Shown piece after piece: positions 22,991-33,947 of a DNA stretch of 64,000 nt. The stretch is from the NCBI RefSeq assembly GCF_042477335.2, contig NC_091247.1, forward strand, positions 38,429,501 to 38,493,500. The letters run 5' to 3'. Position 1 is the stretch's first letter, and every line of letters begins with the position of its first letter. The stretch is from Ovis canadensis (lineage: Eukaryota; Chordata; Mammalia; Artiodactyla; Bovidae). Made by a program: the position numbers and the translations under genes. The notes below the pieces were generated by a model. The model made no database searches. It was not told where the DNA came from and saw only the letters and a list, made by a program, of their open reading frames with translations.

Positions 22991-23904
22991 AGCCTGCATA
23001 GCTGTGCTTGTCGCCTTAGCAAAGCCCTTCAGACTGTGCAAATTGGAAGTGCCCTGGGAGAGAGGTTGGCAGTGCAGGTGTGGCACGTGTCAAGGGCTCA
23101 AATGCATTACGTGGCAAACAGGCCTGGCAAAGTCACCTCACATCTCTGGTCCCAGCCTAGCATCTACCTCTCAGCATGCTTCTGACATCACTCTGCAGTG
23201 TCTACAAAGGATATTTTTTAATTACAGCAAATAGGGGCTTGTGTTATTTTTTATATTTTTGTTATTTTCTTTTCTAATAATTCATTTTTATTTTTTTTTA
23301 AGTAAAGTATAGGATGGATTGTAAATGCACAGGGCCTTCACTTTCATACATTTGAGAAGCACTGTCCTAACCCACCCTTCTAAGCATGTTGCTCTCTTGC
23401 AGGAAACCCTTAGTGATCCCCACTGGCTACAGCAGACGTTTTAAATGGTGAGGGCAGGGGACCAGTTCATGGTTGGGAGCTTAATTTAGTGTGTCATTAC
23501 CAGCATTTAAAAAAGAAAAAGTGGAGTAAAATAGAAAACACAAGTGTATCGCATATGGTAAATGCATTTTGCTTATATATATTATAAGCCAGGGCCAGAC
23601 CAGTTCCTGGTTGGGGCACCAGCACGATCTAAGCATGAAGGACGTGGTCTTTGAGGGTCTTTACTCCTATCATCCCCTCTCCTCCTCCATCCGCGAGACC
23701 CTGCTCACCTTCACTCTTTTCTCCGGAAGCACTACCTGCTCTCCCCCAACAACTTCCTCCCCTCTGTGACTTTGCAAGTCAGGCTAGCAGTGCTGTCTTC
23801 ACCAGGTAGACTGGTGTCATTCAAACTGTTATTGTTTTGTCTTCTGGGAAGACAATGTGTTTAGTGTTGAAAGTGGACTTGTGAGGTGTATGTGGCAGTG
23901 GAGC
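22991..23904. other. Intergenic DNA, nothing recognised
   Basis: Contains an AT-rich section around 23,220-23,310. No exon or clear repeat is seen. Confidence 0.35.
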
Positions 23905-23922
23905 AGAGAGTTAGGTCAGGGG

Positions 23923-24222
23923 TACAGGCTGGGGAGCCTACCAGGTTCCTCTGTCCATGGGGGTTCTCCAAGCAAGAATACTAGAGTGGGTTGCCTTGCC
24001 CTCCTCCAGGGGATCATCCCAACCCAGGAATCGAACCCAGGTTTCCCACACTGCAGGCAGATTCTTTACCATCTGAGCCACCAGGGAAGCCGAAGTATAC
24101 TGGAGTGGGTGGCCTATTCCTTCTCCAGGGGATCTTCCCAAGACAGGAATTGAGCTGGGTCTCCTGAACTGAAGTCAGATTCTTTACAAGCTGAGCTACC
24201 AGGAAAACCCACATATATATAG
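23923..24222 (-). mobile_element. Composite Bov-tA SINE, antisense, 18-bp TSD
   Basis: Two reversed tRNA-like heads (ends near 24,092 and 24,212) and one Bov-A body show a composite Bov-tA2/3-type element. The 18-bp duplication AGAGAGTTAGGTCAGGGG is identical at 23,905-23,922 and 24,223-24,240. Confidence 0.93.
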
Positions 24223-24240
24223 AGAGAGTTAGGTCAGGGG

Positions 24241-25100
24241 AAGGGCAGTAGAGGGAGCCTCGGGGAGAAAGGCACCATGAAATACTAGGGGAGTGCTCTT
24301 TGAGGCACAAGATAAAAAAAAAACCTGGGTCCCAGGAACCAGTGGGGCAGGAGAGACCTAGGAGGAAAAGCAGATTCCCTGAGGGGCTCCTGGGATGCGG
24401 CCACGGATGTCCTTGGCAGGGGTGCAGCTCCGGGAGGAGGGGGCAGAAGCCAGGGGCTTGGGCAGCGAGTAGCGGACACAGTGAAACAGAGGGAAGCAAG
24501 GATGCTCTAGACTGTGCGGCGCCTTGTGCGAGGTGGACCAGCTCGCTGACAGAGGGACACGGGCAGCCTTGAACCACAGCGGGGCACGTGCAGGCCTTGG
24601 TCCTGCGAGTATGGACCAGCCCTTCTAGAAACTGACTGGGGAGGAAGGAGAGGAACGGTCATTAACCAAGGGGGATGCTGGGCCAGCGAGGGACTCATTT
24701 TTAGGATGTGAGAGCCTGGTGCCAGCTGACTCGGATGAGGGAGGAGAGTCCATAAGGAAAGAGTACAGGACAGGAGCCTGCAGCCTGCAGGAAGCTGGGT
24801 GGCGGCCCTGGCAGGACGGTCAAGGCTAATGTTGTTGCCATGAGTTTGAGGGGCTGGGCGCTGACGGGGAGCAGTGTTGAGCCTGGAGCCTAGGGCCCGT
24901 GTGTCAGTGGTGCTGCGGACAGGAGTTAGCTGAGAACCTCTGCTTTGGGACTGGGGAGAGGATGCCCAGAAAGGACACTGACCCTGCCTGTCCTGGGTCA
25001 CCAGTGGTTCCAGTGCCCAAGACTGGGTGACACAGACTGCCAGGCAGTGGGTCTAGAACTGGGCAGGCCAGGCTGGAGACGGTCTTGGCACAGAGCTTTG
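24241..25100. other. Intergenic unique DNA, nothing recognised
   Basis: GC-rich unique sequence. The frames of 164 and 187 codons on the minus strand lack domains, and one of them reads through the adjacent SINE. Confidence 0.4.
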
Positions 25101-25108
25101 GTTTACTT

Positions 25109-25249
25109 CTTTTTTTTTTTTTAATTTGGTTGTGCAAGGAAGGTCTTAGTTGCAGCATGCGGGATCTAATTTCCTGACTAGGGATCGAACCCCGGCTCCT
25201 TGCATTGGGAGCATGGAGTCTTAGCCCCTGATCACCAGGGAAGTCCCTT
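25109..25249 (-). mobile_element. CHR-type SINE, antisense
   Basis: T-rich left end, GACTAGGGATCGAACCCC box B region and reversed head CTGATCACCAGGGAAGTC. GTTTACTT at 25,101-25,108 and 25,250-25,257 may be the target-site duplication. Confidence 0.88.
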
Positions 25250-25409
25250 GTTTACTTACAATTTTACTTTTTATTATGGAATATTTTTGAATACACCCCA
25301 AAGTTGTGGGAAACTCAAACTCTCATACCTATCATTTAGTTTCAACAGTTATTACTATTGGCAACGTTATTATCCCTTCTTTAAGTACCTTTTAAAAATT
25401 AAAAAAAAA

Positions 25410-25530
25410 TAGATGATTTTTTAGAGCAGTTTTAGATTCATAGCAAAACTGAGTGGAAGGAACAGATTTCTCATATACTCCCTGTTAAAAACTTTTTTAC
25501 TTGAAAATAATTTTAATCTTATAGAACTTG
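25410..25530 (-). repeat. Old L1 3'UTR fragment, antisense
   Basis: GAGCAGTTTTAGATTCATAG and CTCATATACTCCCTG resemble the reversed L1 3' sequence also seen at 7,476-7,560. Confidence 0.5.
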
Positions 25531-25660
25531 CAAGAACAAGTTTGCTTATTTCTAAATAACCTTTTTATTAGAGAATATATTCTCAGAATGAATACAGAAG
25601 AAAATTAAGGTCCTCATGACCCCACCACCCAGACAGAGGCACTGTTCTAGTTTTGTTGTA

Positions 25661-25734
25661 TTGGGCTGGCCAAGAAGGTTGCTTGGATTTTCTCATAAGA
25701 TGTTAAAAATCCTGAACCAACTTTTTGGCCAAAC
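25661..25734 (+). mobile_element. Mariner-type MITE (bovine mariner family)
   Basis: A 74-bp element with terminal inverted repeats: the left end is TTGGGCTGGCCAAGAAGG and the right end is CAACTTTTTGGCCAAAC. It is flanked by TA at 25,659-25,660 and 25,735-25,736, the mariner target duplication. Almost the whole unit can fold into one hairpin. It has no coding capacity. Confidence 0.88.
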
Positions 25735-25889
25735 TAGTATTTTCTTCCAGTCTTTTTTCCATGTTCATACACATATTTTCAATTGGACTGCTGAATCTAG
25801 ACACTAACTGCCTTCCTGTCTTGTGTGTTAGCCCGAGGGCCTTCGCCCCCAAACCCCTGCACAGAGTGAGCTGAGAGCAACAGCAGTCC

Positions 25890-26330
25890 ATCTGAATCTG
25901 TGATGTGTGATTGCCCTCATTCCCTGGTTTCAGCTCATTCCCTCCTCTCTAGCATCCCTTTACTCTTTGTTTTTCTTGGGTAACACTAGTAGATTTCTGG
26001 TGGGATGAGGTGCCCAGTGCTCCTTGGACCACCATCTCGCCTGCCTCCCATTCTCATCTCTGTGGAATTAGGGCACCCGTGTCTGAGTCTTTCTTCCCCA
26101 CTTACCTGAGAACTCTGTGAGGGCAGGGCTCAGATCTGATTCATCACCCAACGTGAAGCAGAGTTAGCCTCAAGAAATAGGTCTGGAATGGGATCAACCC
26201 TCTTCTTCAGCACTGCCCATCCCCATCTAGCTTCAGACTAGACTCAGAGCCTTACACACACTTGCAGCCACCAGCATGGTGTGTGGCCCAGGGTAGGTGC
26301 TCGGTAAATGGCTGTTACTGCTGCTACTAA
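25890..26330 (+). repeat. L2/MIR-like ancient repeat remnants
   Basis: CTTCCCCACTTACCTGAGAA then CTCTGTGAGGGCAGGGC resembles the L2 3' region. GGCCCAGGGTAGGTGCTCGG then TAAATGGCTG resembles the L2/MIR terminus. Both are diverged and the boundaries are approximate. Confidence 0.45.
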
Positions 26331-28386
26331 TAACCTGGAGACTTCCCTCCGTGTCAGAGCTCCCCTGGCGTTTCCATCTTCCCTTTCCTGCCTTCCCCTC
26401 CTTCTTCTGGATGGTAAGGCAGAGACCACTTTGACACACCAGACGGAAGGGGCCACCCTTTGTCCCCCGTCTTCTATAAGTCAGGAGCAAAGCTGAGTTG
26501 GCAGTGGATTCCAAAGCAGCAGCTCCTGTGCTGAGGCTGTTTTATATGTTTGCATTCTTCAAGATACCAGTTATCATTAGCAGCAATTAAAGCTATTTTG
26601 GGATCAGTTCAAAGCTGCCTTTGAGGTATTTTAAGTTGGACTAAAGTCCTCCACGTGTCTAGCTTTAAGCTGAGTGTCCTGATGTCATTAGAAGCCCACT
26701 TGTACTTGGAGACTACAATCTGTATACTTTGATTTTTGTGAATGTTTCATAAATTTCAGGACTGTTTGTTAAAAGTGAGTTCATGTCTCCAGAGCTGTTT
26801 GGATTACCTGATGAGTCCTGCTACCAACCTCAGTTAAATGGAGGGGACCATGGGGATGGGAAAGAGGGGGATCTTCTGGGGTCTTCCCTTAGAGCCAGTC
26901 CCTGTCACCAGGTAGAACTCCTGCCCCTAGGGAGGGTGGAAGAAATAAGAGAAGGAAGGGGTGAGGGCTTGGTCCACGGCGGGGGCACAAGGAATTGGGA
27001 AGAAGGCGGGAGCGTAATTTGGAGGGTCTGGGTTGGGAGGAGGGGAGTGGGGAGGTCTTCCGAACACCTTAAGTAATCTTCATAGTTGACTGAGAGATAA
27101 AAACAGGGGAAGAACTGGTTTTGGCATATTGAACTTCTAGGGAGTCAGCCAGAAACTTGTTCTGACCAACTGTTGGTTGGCCCTGGCCTTGACCCTGGGT
27201 CTGGAGGGCTGGCGGTGGCTTTAGGCCTGGGACCACTGTTCCCTAAACTTCTCTGGGACCCTCCAGTGTGACGGTCTTGCAGGCTGCTGACAAGGGGAGT
27301 TCAGCTGGTGGGTTGAACGGGGTGGCATCCAGGTGGAAGGCTTTTAAACCAGGTGGTAGATGAGTGTCGAGAGGGTCGCAAATGGGAGAAGGTGGTTCTG
27401 GAACAGTGAAGAACAGGGGCAGGGAGCCGGGGCAGGAATACTCTGTCCCCGAGCTGTGCCCAGGACCCAGGGTGGGAAACACACAAGGAAAAGCTAGCCT
27501 GCCCGGCGCTTTTGGCCACAGGTGATGTGAATGCCAGGTGTGGCATTCCCACTCAGAACAGCAGGACTGGCAGTCCAGGGGCTGTGGATTGGGGCTCAGG
27601 CACCTGCCAGTGCCGTGGATTTCCCCACATGCCTGGCTTTGGTCAGAGCCCACCCAGATGCCCTTGGATCCTGATCTGAATCCCTAACTGGATTTTCGAG
27701 CACAGTTCACCACTCTGCCCCTCCTTTCAGCTTGAGGACCTGATGCCGCCACACACTGAAACGGGACACTGGAAGCTGCTGGGTCCCCACCTCCCAGGAG
27801 CTGTGCCATCAACCCTAGGATAGGAAGGAACAGGCCAGGTGGGAGCTGCAAGGAGCGAGCCAGGCTTGGGGGAGTTTGCTTGTGGTGGGAGAGCCTGGAG
27901 GCAGGAGGAACAGAGGGAATCGTGTCTTTGGCCCCACACAGTGAGGGCAGTGGGTGGGGGCAGAAGGCGGTGTGACCTACTTTCGAAGCAGTGTGGCTGT
28001 GACTGGGGCTGCTTCAAGTGGTCAGCCTGCACACACACGTTGGTCTTAAACTCTTCAAAATCAGGCTGTTAACCAGCTGTATCCTCTTTTCATTAGCGTG
28101 TAAGCCACAGTGATGGGACCTGCCTAGTTTTCTGGGCCAGTAAGTATGCCCAGGGGCTAATAAACTGCAGGTGCCTCCAATAAATTTGGTTTTAATACTT
28201 AGTGTAAATGTGTGTGCAAAAAAATCTGTGAAATGAAAGGTGGGGGCTGAGTCCTATATGCATGTCACACAATTGCTTAGTCGTTTTGAGCTGAGAACTA
28301 TCGTGTGACTGTGTGTTTGGTGTGGGTTTTGCATGCGCAGGATGTGAGCACAGTGTGTGGGGAGGTGCGTTTTTGTGGACACATGA
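26331..28386. other. Intergenic unique DNA with a candidate conserved block
   Basis: The part 26,530-26,790 is AT-rich, repeat-free and has homeodomain-like TTAATTGC/CAATTAAAG cores, so it is a candidate noncoding element. The rest (26,800-28,386) is GC-rich unique sequence without recognisable exons. Confidence 0.35.
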
Positions 28387-28396
28387 ATATGTGTGA

Positions 28397-28598
28397 GGGC
28401 TTCCCAGGTGGTGCTAGTGGTAAAGCAGGAGAGGCAAGAGACGTGGGTTCCATCCCTGGGTCTGGAAGATCCCCTGGAGTAGGAAATAGCAACCCACTCC
28501 AGTATTCTGGCCTGGAAAATTCTCCTTGGACAGAGGAGCCTGGCAGGCTTCAGTCCACGGGGTCACAAAGAGTCAGAAACAACTGAGTGACTGAGCAT
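28397..28598 (+). mobile_element. Bov-tA SINE, sense, 10-bp TSD
   Basis: Starts with the tRNA-like head GGCTTCCCAGGTGGTGC and continues with the Bov-A body to GAGTGACTGAGCAT. ATATGTGTGA occurs at 28,387-28,396 and 28,599-28,608. Confidence 0.9.
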
Positions 28599-28665
28599 AT
28601 ATGTGTGATGCGTGGTAGGGAGGGTGTGTAGTGTGTGTGGGGGTATGTTTGTGTGTGTATGTGTG

Positions 28666-28828
28666 TGCTAAATCGTTTCAGTCATGTCCGACTTTGCACT
28701 CCAACCCATACTGGAGTGGGTTGCTGTGCCCTCCTCCACGCGATCTTCCCAACCCAGGGCACAAACCTGTGTCTCTTACGTCTCCTGCCTTGGCAGGAGG
28801 GTTCTTTACCACCATTGCCACCTGGGAA
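28666..28828 (-). mobile_element. Bov-tA SINE, antisense half of a head-to-head pair
   Basis: Reversed body (CGTTTCAGTCATGTCCGACT) and reversed head (GGTTCTTTACCACC, then ACCTGGGAAG). It abuts the sense copy that starts at 28,829 with no spacer. Confidence 0.85.
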
Positions 28829-28976
28829 GCAGGTTCGATCCCTGGATCAGGAAGATCCCCAAGAATAGGAAATGGAAACACACTTCAGTATTCTTGCCTG
28901 CAGAATCCCATGGACAGAGGAGCCTGGCAGGCTTCAGTCCTTGGGGTCACAAAGAGTCGGATACAACTGAGTGATA
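28829..28976 (+). mobile_element. Bov-tA SINE, sense, 5'-truncated head, in a local duplication
   Basis: The copy begins within the tRNA-like part (CAGGTTCGATCCCTGG) and runs to the BovB-like end. Its 3' flank at 28,977-28,998 is identical over 22 bases to the 3' flank of the first copy (28,595-28,616), so the two sense copies and their flank are a local duplication. Confidence 0.85.
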
Positions 28977-28998
28977 GCATATATGTGTGATGCGTGGT

Positions 28999-31900
28999 GA
29001 GGAGGGTGTGCATGTGTGTATATGTCCATGTGTGTGAAGTCCCATCAGATGGGTTCGAGACACAACCAGCTACCTAATTTACAGGGCCTGGAAAAAATGA
29101 GCATGGGGCTCTTTGTTCCAAACTACTGGGAATTTAAAGTCAGCAGCACAGCAGACCAACCCTGGCCTTTCTGAGAGCAGAGTCCCTGGGACTTCACAGG
29201 TTGGATGCTCATTAAGCCGTCCCCGCTTAGAAAAAGTGCACCTTCTGTCTCCCCTCAACCTTCTTTGTTGCCTTGAAAACTCCTTAAATTCGTGTCTGCT
29301 CTCACCCCATCCAGTTTCCAGGGTGACCTTGATCTTGGGAGTGCGGGACGCCGGCCAGAGGCAGCTGGAAAGGAGCTGCAGAGCCCCTTATCTGGGCACA
29401 GCAAGGGCGGGTGGCGCCTTTTCTGCCCCTCCTGGTGTTACATCTGGGCCTCACCCTGGAATCTGTAGGGTGTCTCCAGGCTCTTTGCTCAACATGACCT
29501 CCTGAGAATGCCCAGGTCCCCTCCCAGGCCCCCCCACTGCCCACCCTGCACCCCAGGACCCCCTAATCTCAGAACTTGAGAGGTTGGGCTCCTCTCTGGG
29601 TTCCACTGTGCCCCAGCAGTGGTCAGGCAGAAGAAACAGTAAAGAGAAGGGGAATGAGGCTTCTGGGGTGTTCCCACTGCTCACCAAGGGCTTCAGTTCT
29701 CAGGGCCCCCCGATGGGCCCTTTCATGGGCTTATAATGCGTCACACGCCACCACCCCCTCCACCCCTAGGGCTGGGGAGGGATGAGATGGCAAAGGGGAG
29801 GCAGGCAGTGGGGCCAGCAGAGCTCAGAGCCCCAAAATCTCAATGAGGGGTGTGGAGGGTGGGGACCCCGTAAATCCTTCCTGTTTATTGTCCTGATTTA
29901 CCTCCTCTTGGGATAAGCGCCTGCCTCCAAGCACACTTTGGAGATGCCAATGGGTAATAATGAGGGTGTTCCCGCCCCAATACCTATATTTGTCAATAAT
30001 TAACCACGATTTCCTAGGTCCTGGGAGGAGGCAGTGGCGCCTGTCCTGCCCCGGCTGGGTTGCGCATCAGTTCAACACTGACACAGCAGTCCCAAGTTTC
30101 CTGAGTGGTTCTGAGGTCTTCCAGGGATGGGCCTCTCCCAAGGCTGAAGGGAGCTGGAGAACTGAGGTCACCATTTTCCTGATCTTCAAGAGAGAACCTC
30201 CCTAATCTCAACCCTTGCCAGCTCGCCTAGTAGCCATGAGATCCCCTGTGTGCTTGTCTTGGGGACCCCAGGTGGGACTGTGTGGAGAGCTAACCTAGAG
30301 GGGTTCGCTGAGGAGGGCCTCAGGTCCAAGGACCCAGAAGAATAAGGGCTGTGGGGGAGCAAGAGGCAAGGGGGGCTAGAGAAGGGACTTGGGCACAGCG
30401 GTTGGGCAGGAGTGGAGATGCTAGAAGCTTGTTAATCACTGGCTGTGGTGCTTTGCCTGCCCCAGAGAGAGTGACCAAGGTCTGCAGGCAAGAATGTGAT
30501 GACAAGCTGGCTTTCCAGAAAAAGGGGGGCTTGATTTAGAATTTGCCAATTTTTGTGGTATAAATGCTCCCACCAAGTCTGGTTTCAAGCTACCAGTTGG
30601 TTTAAGACTAACTGAGAAAATTCTCAGATATTTAGCCATCAGCTCTCATTGCCCACTAGATCACTGCCCCCTTCAGAGGCCATCAACAGCAAAGCCCCAG
30701 GACCTAGCCGGATGCCTCTCTGAGCCCAACACACCTGCTCCCCTGCCTTTATTTGCAAAATGCCCTTACATGCACCGGGCAGCTTGGGCCTGAGACAAGC
30801 CATTTAGCCATTCAAGCTCCTTGTTTTTCAGAATGGTGGAGCACGCCAGCTGGTCTGTCCTACAGGTTGTCCTGATGCTCACTGAGGGGATAGACGTTGA
30901 ATGACTTGGCCAAAGTGAACACCAAACCCAATCAAGTGAGGACCATGACCCAGGTCCCAGGGACCTCCTATTTCCAGACAATGGCAACAGGGAGACCTAA
31001 CCTCACTGTCCACCATGATGGTCTGAAAGGCCACAGTGGGGGCATCCAGCAGTCCTAGTTGCCAGTTGAGAAGCCACCTTACTTCTTACTTCCCTCGGTC
31101 ACATGCCAGCCTCCTAACTCATTCCCACTTCCAGGGGACCAAGGGTTCAAGGTGATGAATACCAGGGAGCCACAAAGCCACTAAGGTCAGTACCTGGGCC
31201 ACAGAACAATGCCCATTCCAGGGACCAGGAGTCTATCCACAAACATCCACTGGCCGAAGGGGCTTCCTGGTCTTGTGGGTGCAGGGCCGTTTCTCTGGGT
31301 GCAGGTTCTGCATTGTGCAATCCTCTAGGAGACCCACCTGCCCAGTGACTCCACTTCCCCCTCCTCTGGGTTTTTGGAATGGCATGATGGCCCCACCTCA
31401 GCCAGGCAGCTGTGATGAGAGGTGTTGACCCAGCTGCCTCTGTGCTGGCTCACTGTGTCAGGTGCTAGGGGCTGACACAGCCACAGGGGCTAAGGGTCTT
31501 CTGGCATAGTCAGAGGCTCTGGGACCAACCAGGGGCAGGACTGGAGCCAGGGTCCTCTGGAATTCAACCAGGCACTGGGTGATCAGTGGGACAGGGAGTT
31601 GGTGAGAGACAGGCTCTGGGCCAGGAGAAACAGCCCAGAGCCACAGGTGTGCTGCTGGTTCTTGCTCCTCTCCTGTCTTCATCTCTCCTGTTTGGTGACA
31701 GCACTCAGCAGGCTTGGAGCCCAGTAAAGAGCGCCTACTTGCCCCAGAGTCAGTTTCTGCCAGGCCTGGAGGCAGTCGTACATGGGCAGGACACAGACTT
31801 ATGAATGAACCACCCAGCACACTGCCATGGTTGTCACCTGGGAGTGGGCACACTGGTGAGGCCAGAGTAGAGGGCTCTGTGGAGGGGCGACATTTAAATA

Positions 31901-32842
31901 GGGTCATCAGTGTGGCCCCCCCCAATAGCCCCAGTCACCCTGCACAAGCCCAAGTCAGACTCCAGCCATGAACTCCCAGATCTGTCTTCTGGGTATCCAT
32001 GGGGTGCCCTGGGACGGCTCTCCACCCTCCCACCCCCAAACCCCACAGGAGGTCCCACAGGAGGTCCCACAGCCAGCCTCCTCCATCTAAAGCCATCCAG
32101 ACTCTCACTGCTGGCTTTGCCAACACAGTGGGTGCTTCCCCCTCTTGGAGTAAAAAGGAGTGGAATTCTCTTGCTGCTCTTTCCACAAATGCCCAGATGA
32201 AGCGGTGGTCTGAAGAACCTGGGGAACAGACTCTTATAAAGATTTCTGGAAGGTGAGACAGGAGAAGCCGAGGAGGAGGCCTGCCCAGAGGGAGAGTCGG
32301 AGCCTGACTCCAGATTCTGGCACTCACTCCCAGAAGGCAGAATGACTCTGAATTAGGTGTGATCAACCAGGGAAAACTACTGTAGCAATTGCATTCATGG
32401 AAAATGTGTCCATGTGTTCCCTCATTTAAAGAAACTATTTATGGGCATTCTTGATTCTGAGGACTCTCCTCCATCTTGCCAGAGAATCTTATGGGATTCT
32501 GTGCTTGGTTCAGAGCTCATGAGAAACACCCAGCCCCTCACTTCAATCAGAGCAGAAACACAGTAAATGCAAGCTCCTTCCCCTTAACCACTCAAAGGGG
32601 GTCACTCGAGGCTGAGGGCAAAGGGGCCTCCCCAGTTGAGAAGCTGATGGTCCCAGGTCCTGCCTCTGGTCCCTGACTCCACCTTCCTTTAGCTGATGAC
32701 AAACACCTGGATGTCGTAACGTCGTCCTGTCCTCATCTGTTATTCTGGGACACAGGCTGGGGAGGGTACCTGAGGAGGCCCCCTCTGACCCAGGCTGGCC
32801 TTCCTTGCAACGTGGGCTCCCCGCGGCCTGTCGTGTTGATGG
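28999..32842. other. Unique DNA upstream of ASPRV1, no other gene recognised
   Basis: TG-rich low complexity continues to 29,035. No ruminant SINE is seen from 29,036 to ASPRV1. There is a short tandem duplication of AGGAGGTCCCAC near 32,047-32,070. TATA-like strings occur at 32,235-32,240 (TATAAA) and 32,436-32,443 (CTATTTAT). Either could place an ASPRV1 start site a few hundred bases upstream of the frame, but neither can be chosen from sequence. Confidence 0.4.
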
Positions 32843-33082
32843 ATGCAGGAGGGCGGGGCACTGATCCTGCCCGTCGAGCAGGATGCTGGAGGGAGGGGGA
32901 GTGGGAGGAGCAGGGGCGGAGCTCCCAGAACAAAGGCGAATAGGGAGCCCTGGGGGCCCAGGCTGGGTATCAAAAAGGCTCTGCAGAGAGAGCAGGCCAG
33001 AGCTCTGCACCCAGCAGTCAGACAGCCTTCGCCTGGTCCCTCCAGCTTGCCAACAGCGGGCACCCAGCAACAGTCTGCTTAG
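32843..33082 (+). other. Overlapping upstream frame at the ASPRV1 5' end
   Basis: A 79-codon frame starts 40 bases before the long ASPRV1 frame, overlaps it in another phase and stops at 33,080-33,082. Its middle part ([15 protein letters not shown]) resembles the N-terminal region of human ASPRV1 as I remember it, while the long frame matches the human protein only on either side of that part. It is probably a relic of the ancestral N-terminal coding sequence. If the mRNA starts upstream it would act as an upstream reading frame. Translation is not shown. Confidence 0.5.
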
Positions 33083-33947
33083 AGAAGCCTTGCTCTCCAG
33101 CGTGATTGCGCTGACACTGATCTGTGGCTTTCTCTACCTGCTGTGGGTTGTTGCTGCCGTTCCAGAAGGGAGCAGAGGGATGGCCGGGAGCGGAGTCAGG
33201 AACCGGGAGCGTGCCTTCGTCCCAGAGCCTTTCGATGGAGCCAGTGTGGCCCCACACCTCTGGCTGCATCGCTTTGAGGTCATCAACCACCTCAACCACT
33301 GGGACCACATCACCAAGCTGAGGTTCCTGAAAGAGTCCCTCAGGGGAGACGCCCTGGGGGCCTTCAATGGTCTCAGTCCCGAGGACCAGGGAAACTACGG
33401 GGCTGTGAAAGAGACCCTCCTGAAGACCTTCGGGGGGCCTGAGGCTGCCCACAGCCACCTGCCCAAGGAGATAGTCTTTGCCAACAGCATGGGTAAGGGC
33501 TACTACCTCAAAGGGAAAATTGGCAAAGTGCCCGTGAGGTTCCTGGTGGACTCCGGGGCCCAGGTCTCCGTGGTCCACCCGAGCTTGTGGGAGGAGGTCA
33601 CCGATGGCGACTTGGATACGCTGCGGCCCTTTGAAAATGTGGTGAAAGTGGCCAACGGGGCCGAAATGAAGATCTTGGGCGTCTGGGATACAGCGGTGTC
33701 CCTGGGCAAGCTGAAGCTGAAGGCAGCCTTCCTAGTGGCCAACGCGAGTGCAGAGGAAGCAATCATTGGCACCGACGTGCTCCAGGACCACAACGCCGTC
33801 CTGGACTTCGAGCACCGCACGTGCACACTTAAAGGGAAGAAGTTCCGCCTTCTGCCAGTGGGAGGGTCCCTGGAAGATGAGTTCGACCTGGAGCTCATAG
33901 AGGAGGAGCCCTCCGCAGAGGAGCGGGGGCAGCAGCTCTCTTGTTGA
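32883..33947 (+). CDS. ASPRV1: Retroviral-like aspartic protease 1 (SASPase), intronless
   Basis: The protein is a skin-specific aspartic protease of the upper epidermis that processes profilaggrin and helps stratum corneum hydration. It is a host gene domesticated from a retroviral-type gag-protease. The frame encodes 354 residues. A hydrophobic segment lies at about 70-92. A gag-like stretch lies at about 111-190 (FVPEPFDGA, then [18 protein letters not shown]). The protease domain starts near 201 ([19 protein letters not shown]) and has the catalytic DSG at 223-225 (bases 33,549-33,557), the flap region [11 protein letters not shown] and the IIGTDVL motif near 294-300. Like viral proteases it should work as a dimer after autoprocessing. 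The start is uncertain. The first ATG in frame is at 32,883. The codon aligned with the human start is ATA at 32,940. The ATG at 33,180 (residue 100, G at -3 and +4) matches a conserved internal Met and is the safest start. Residues about 29-64 are frame-shifted relative to human. From residue 100 onward the protein is intact and close to the human length. Confidence 0.93.
   Translation: MLEGGGVGGAGAELPEQRRIGSPGGPGWVSKRLCRESRPELCTQQSDSLRLVPPACQQRAPSNSLLREALLSSVIALTLICGFLYLLWVVAAVPEGSRGMAGSGVRNRERAFVPEPFDGASVAPHLWLHRFEVINHLNHWDHITKLRFLKESLRGDALGAFNGLSPEDQGNYGAVKETLLKTFGGPEAAHSHLPKEIVFANSMGKGYYLKGKIGKVPVRFLVDSGAQVSVVHPSLWEEVTDGDLDTLRPFENVVKVANGAEMKILGVWDTAVSLGKLKLKAAFLVANASAEEAIIGTDVLQDHNAVLDFEHRTCTLKGKKFRLLPVGGSLEDEFDLELIEEEPSAEERGQQLSC

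Noticed and set aside
24014-24577. A 187-codon minus-strand open frame
   Set aside because: It includes Bov-tA sequence (the FPGGSDGKESACSVGNLGSI type peptide is a typical SINE translation).
32883-33947. ASPRV1 as a fossil provirus
   Set aside because: No LTRs, reverse transcriptase or envelope remnants flank it. The reading frame is intact and matches a conserved mammalian host gene, so it is a domesticated gene and not a viral copy.
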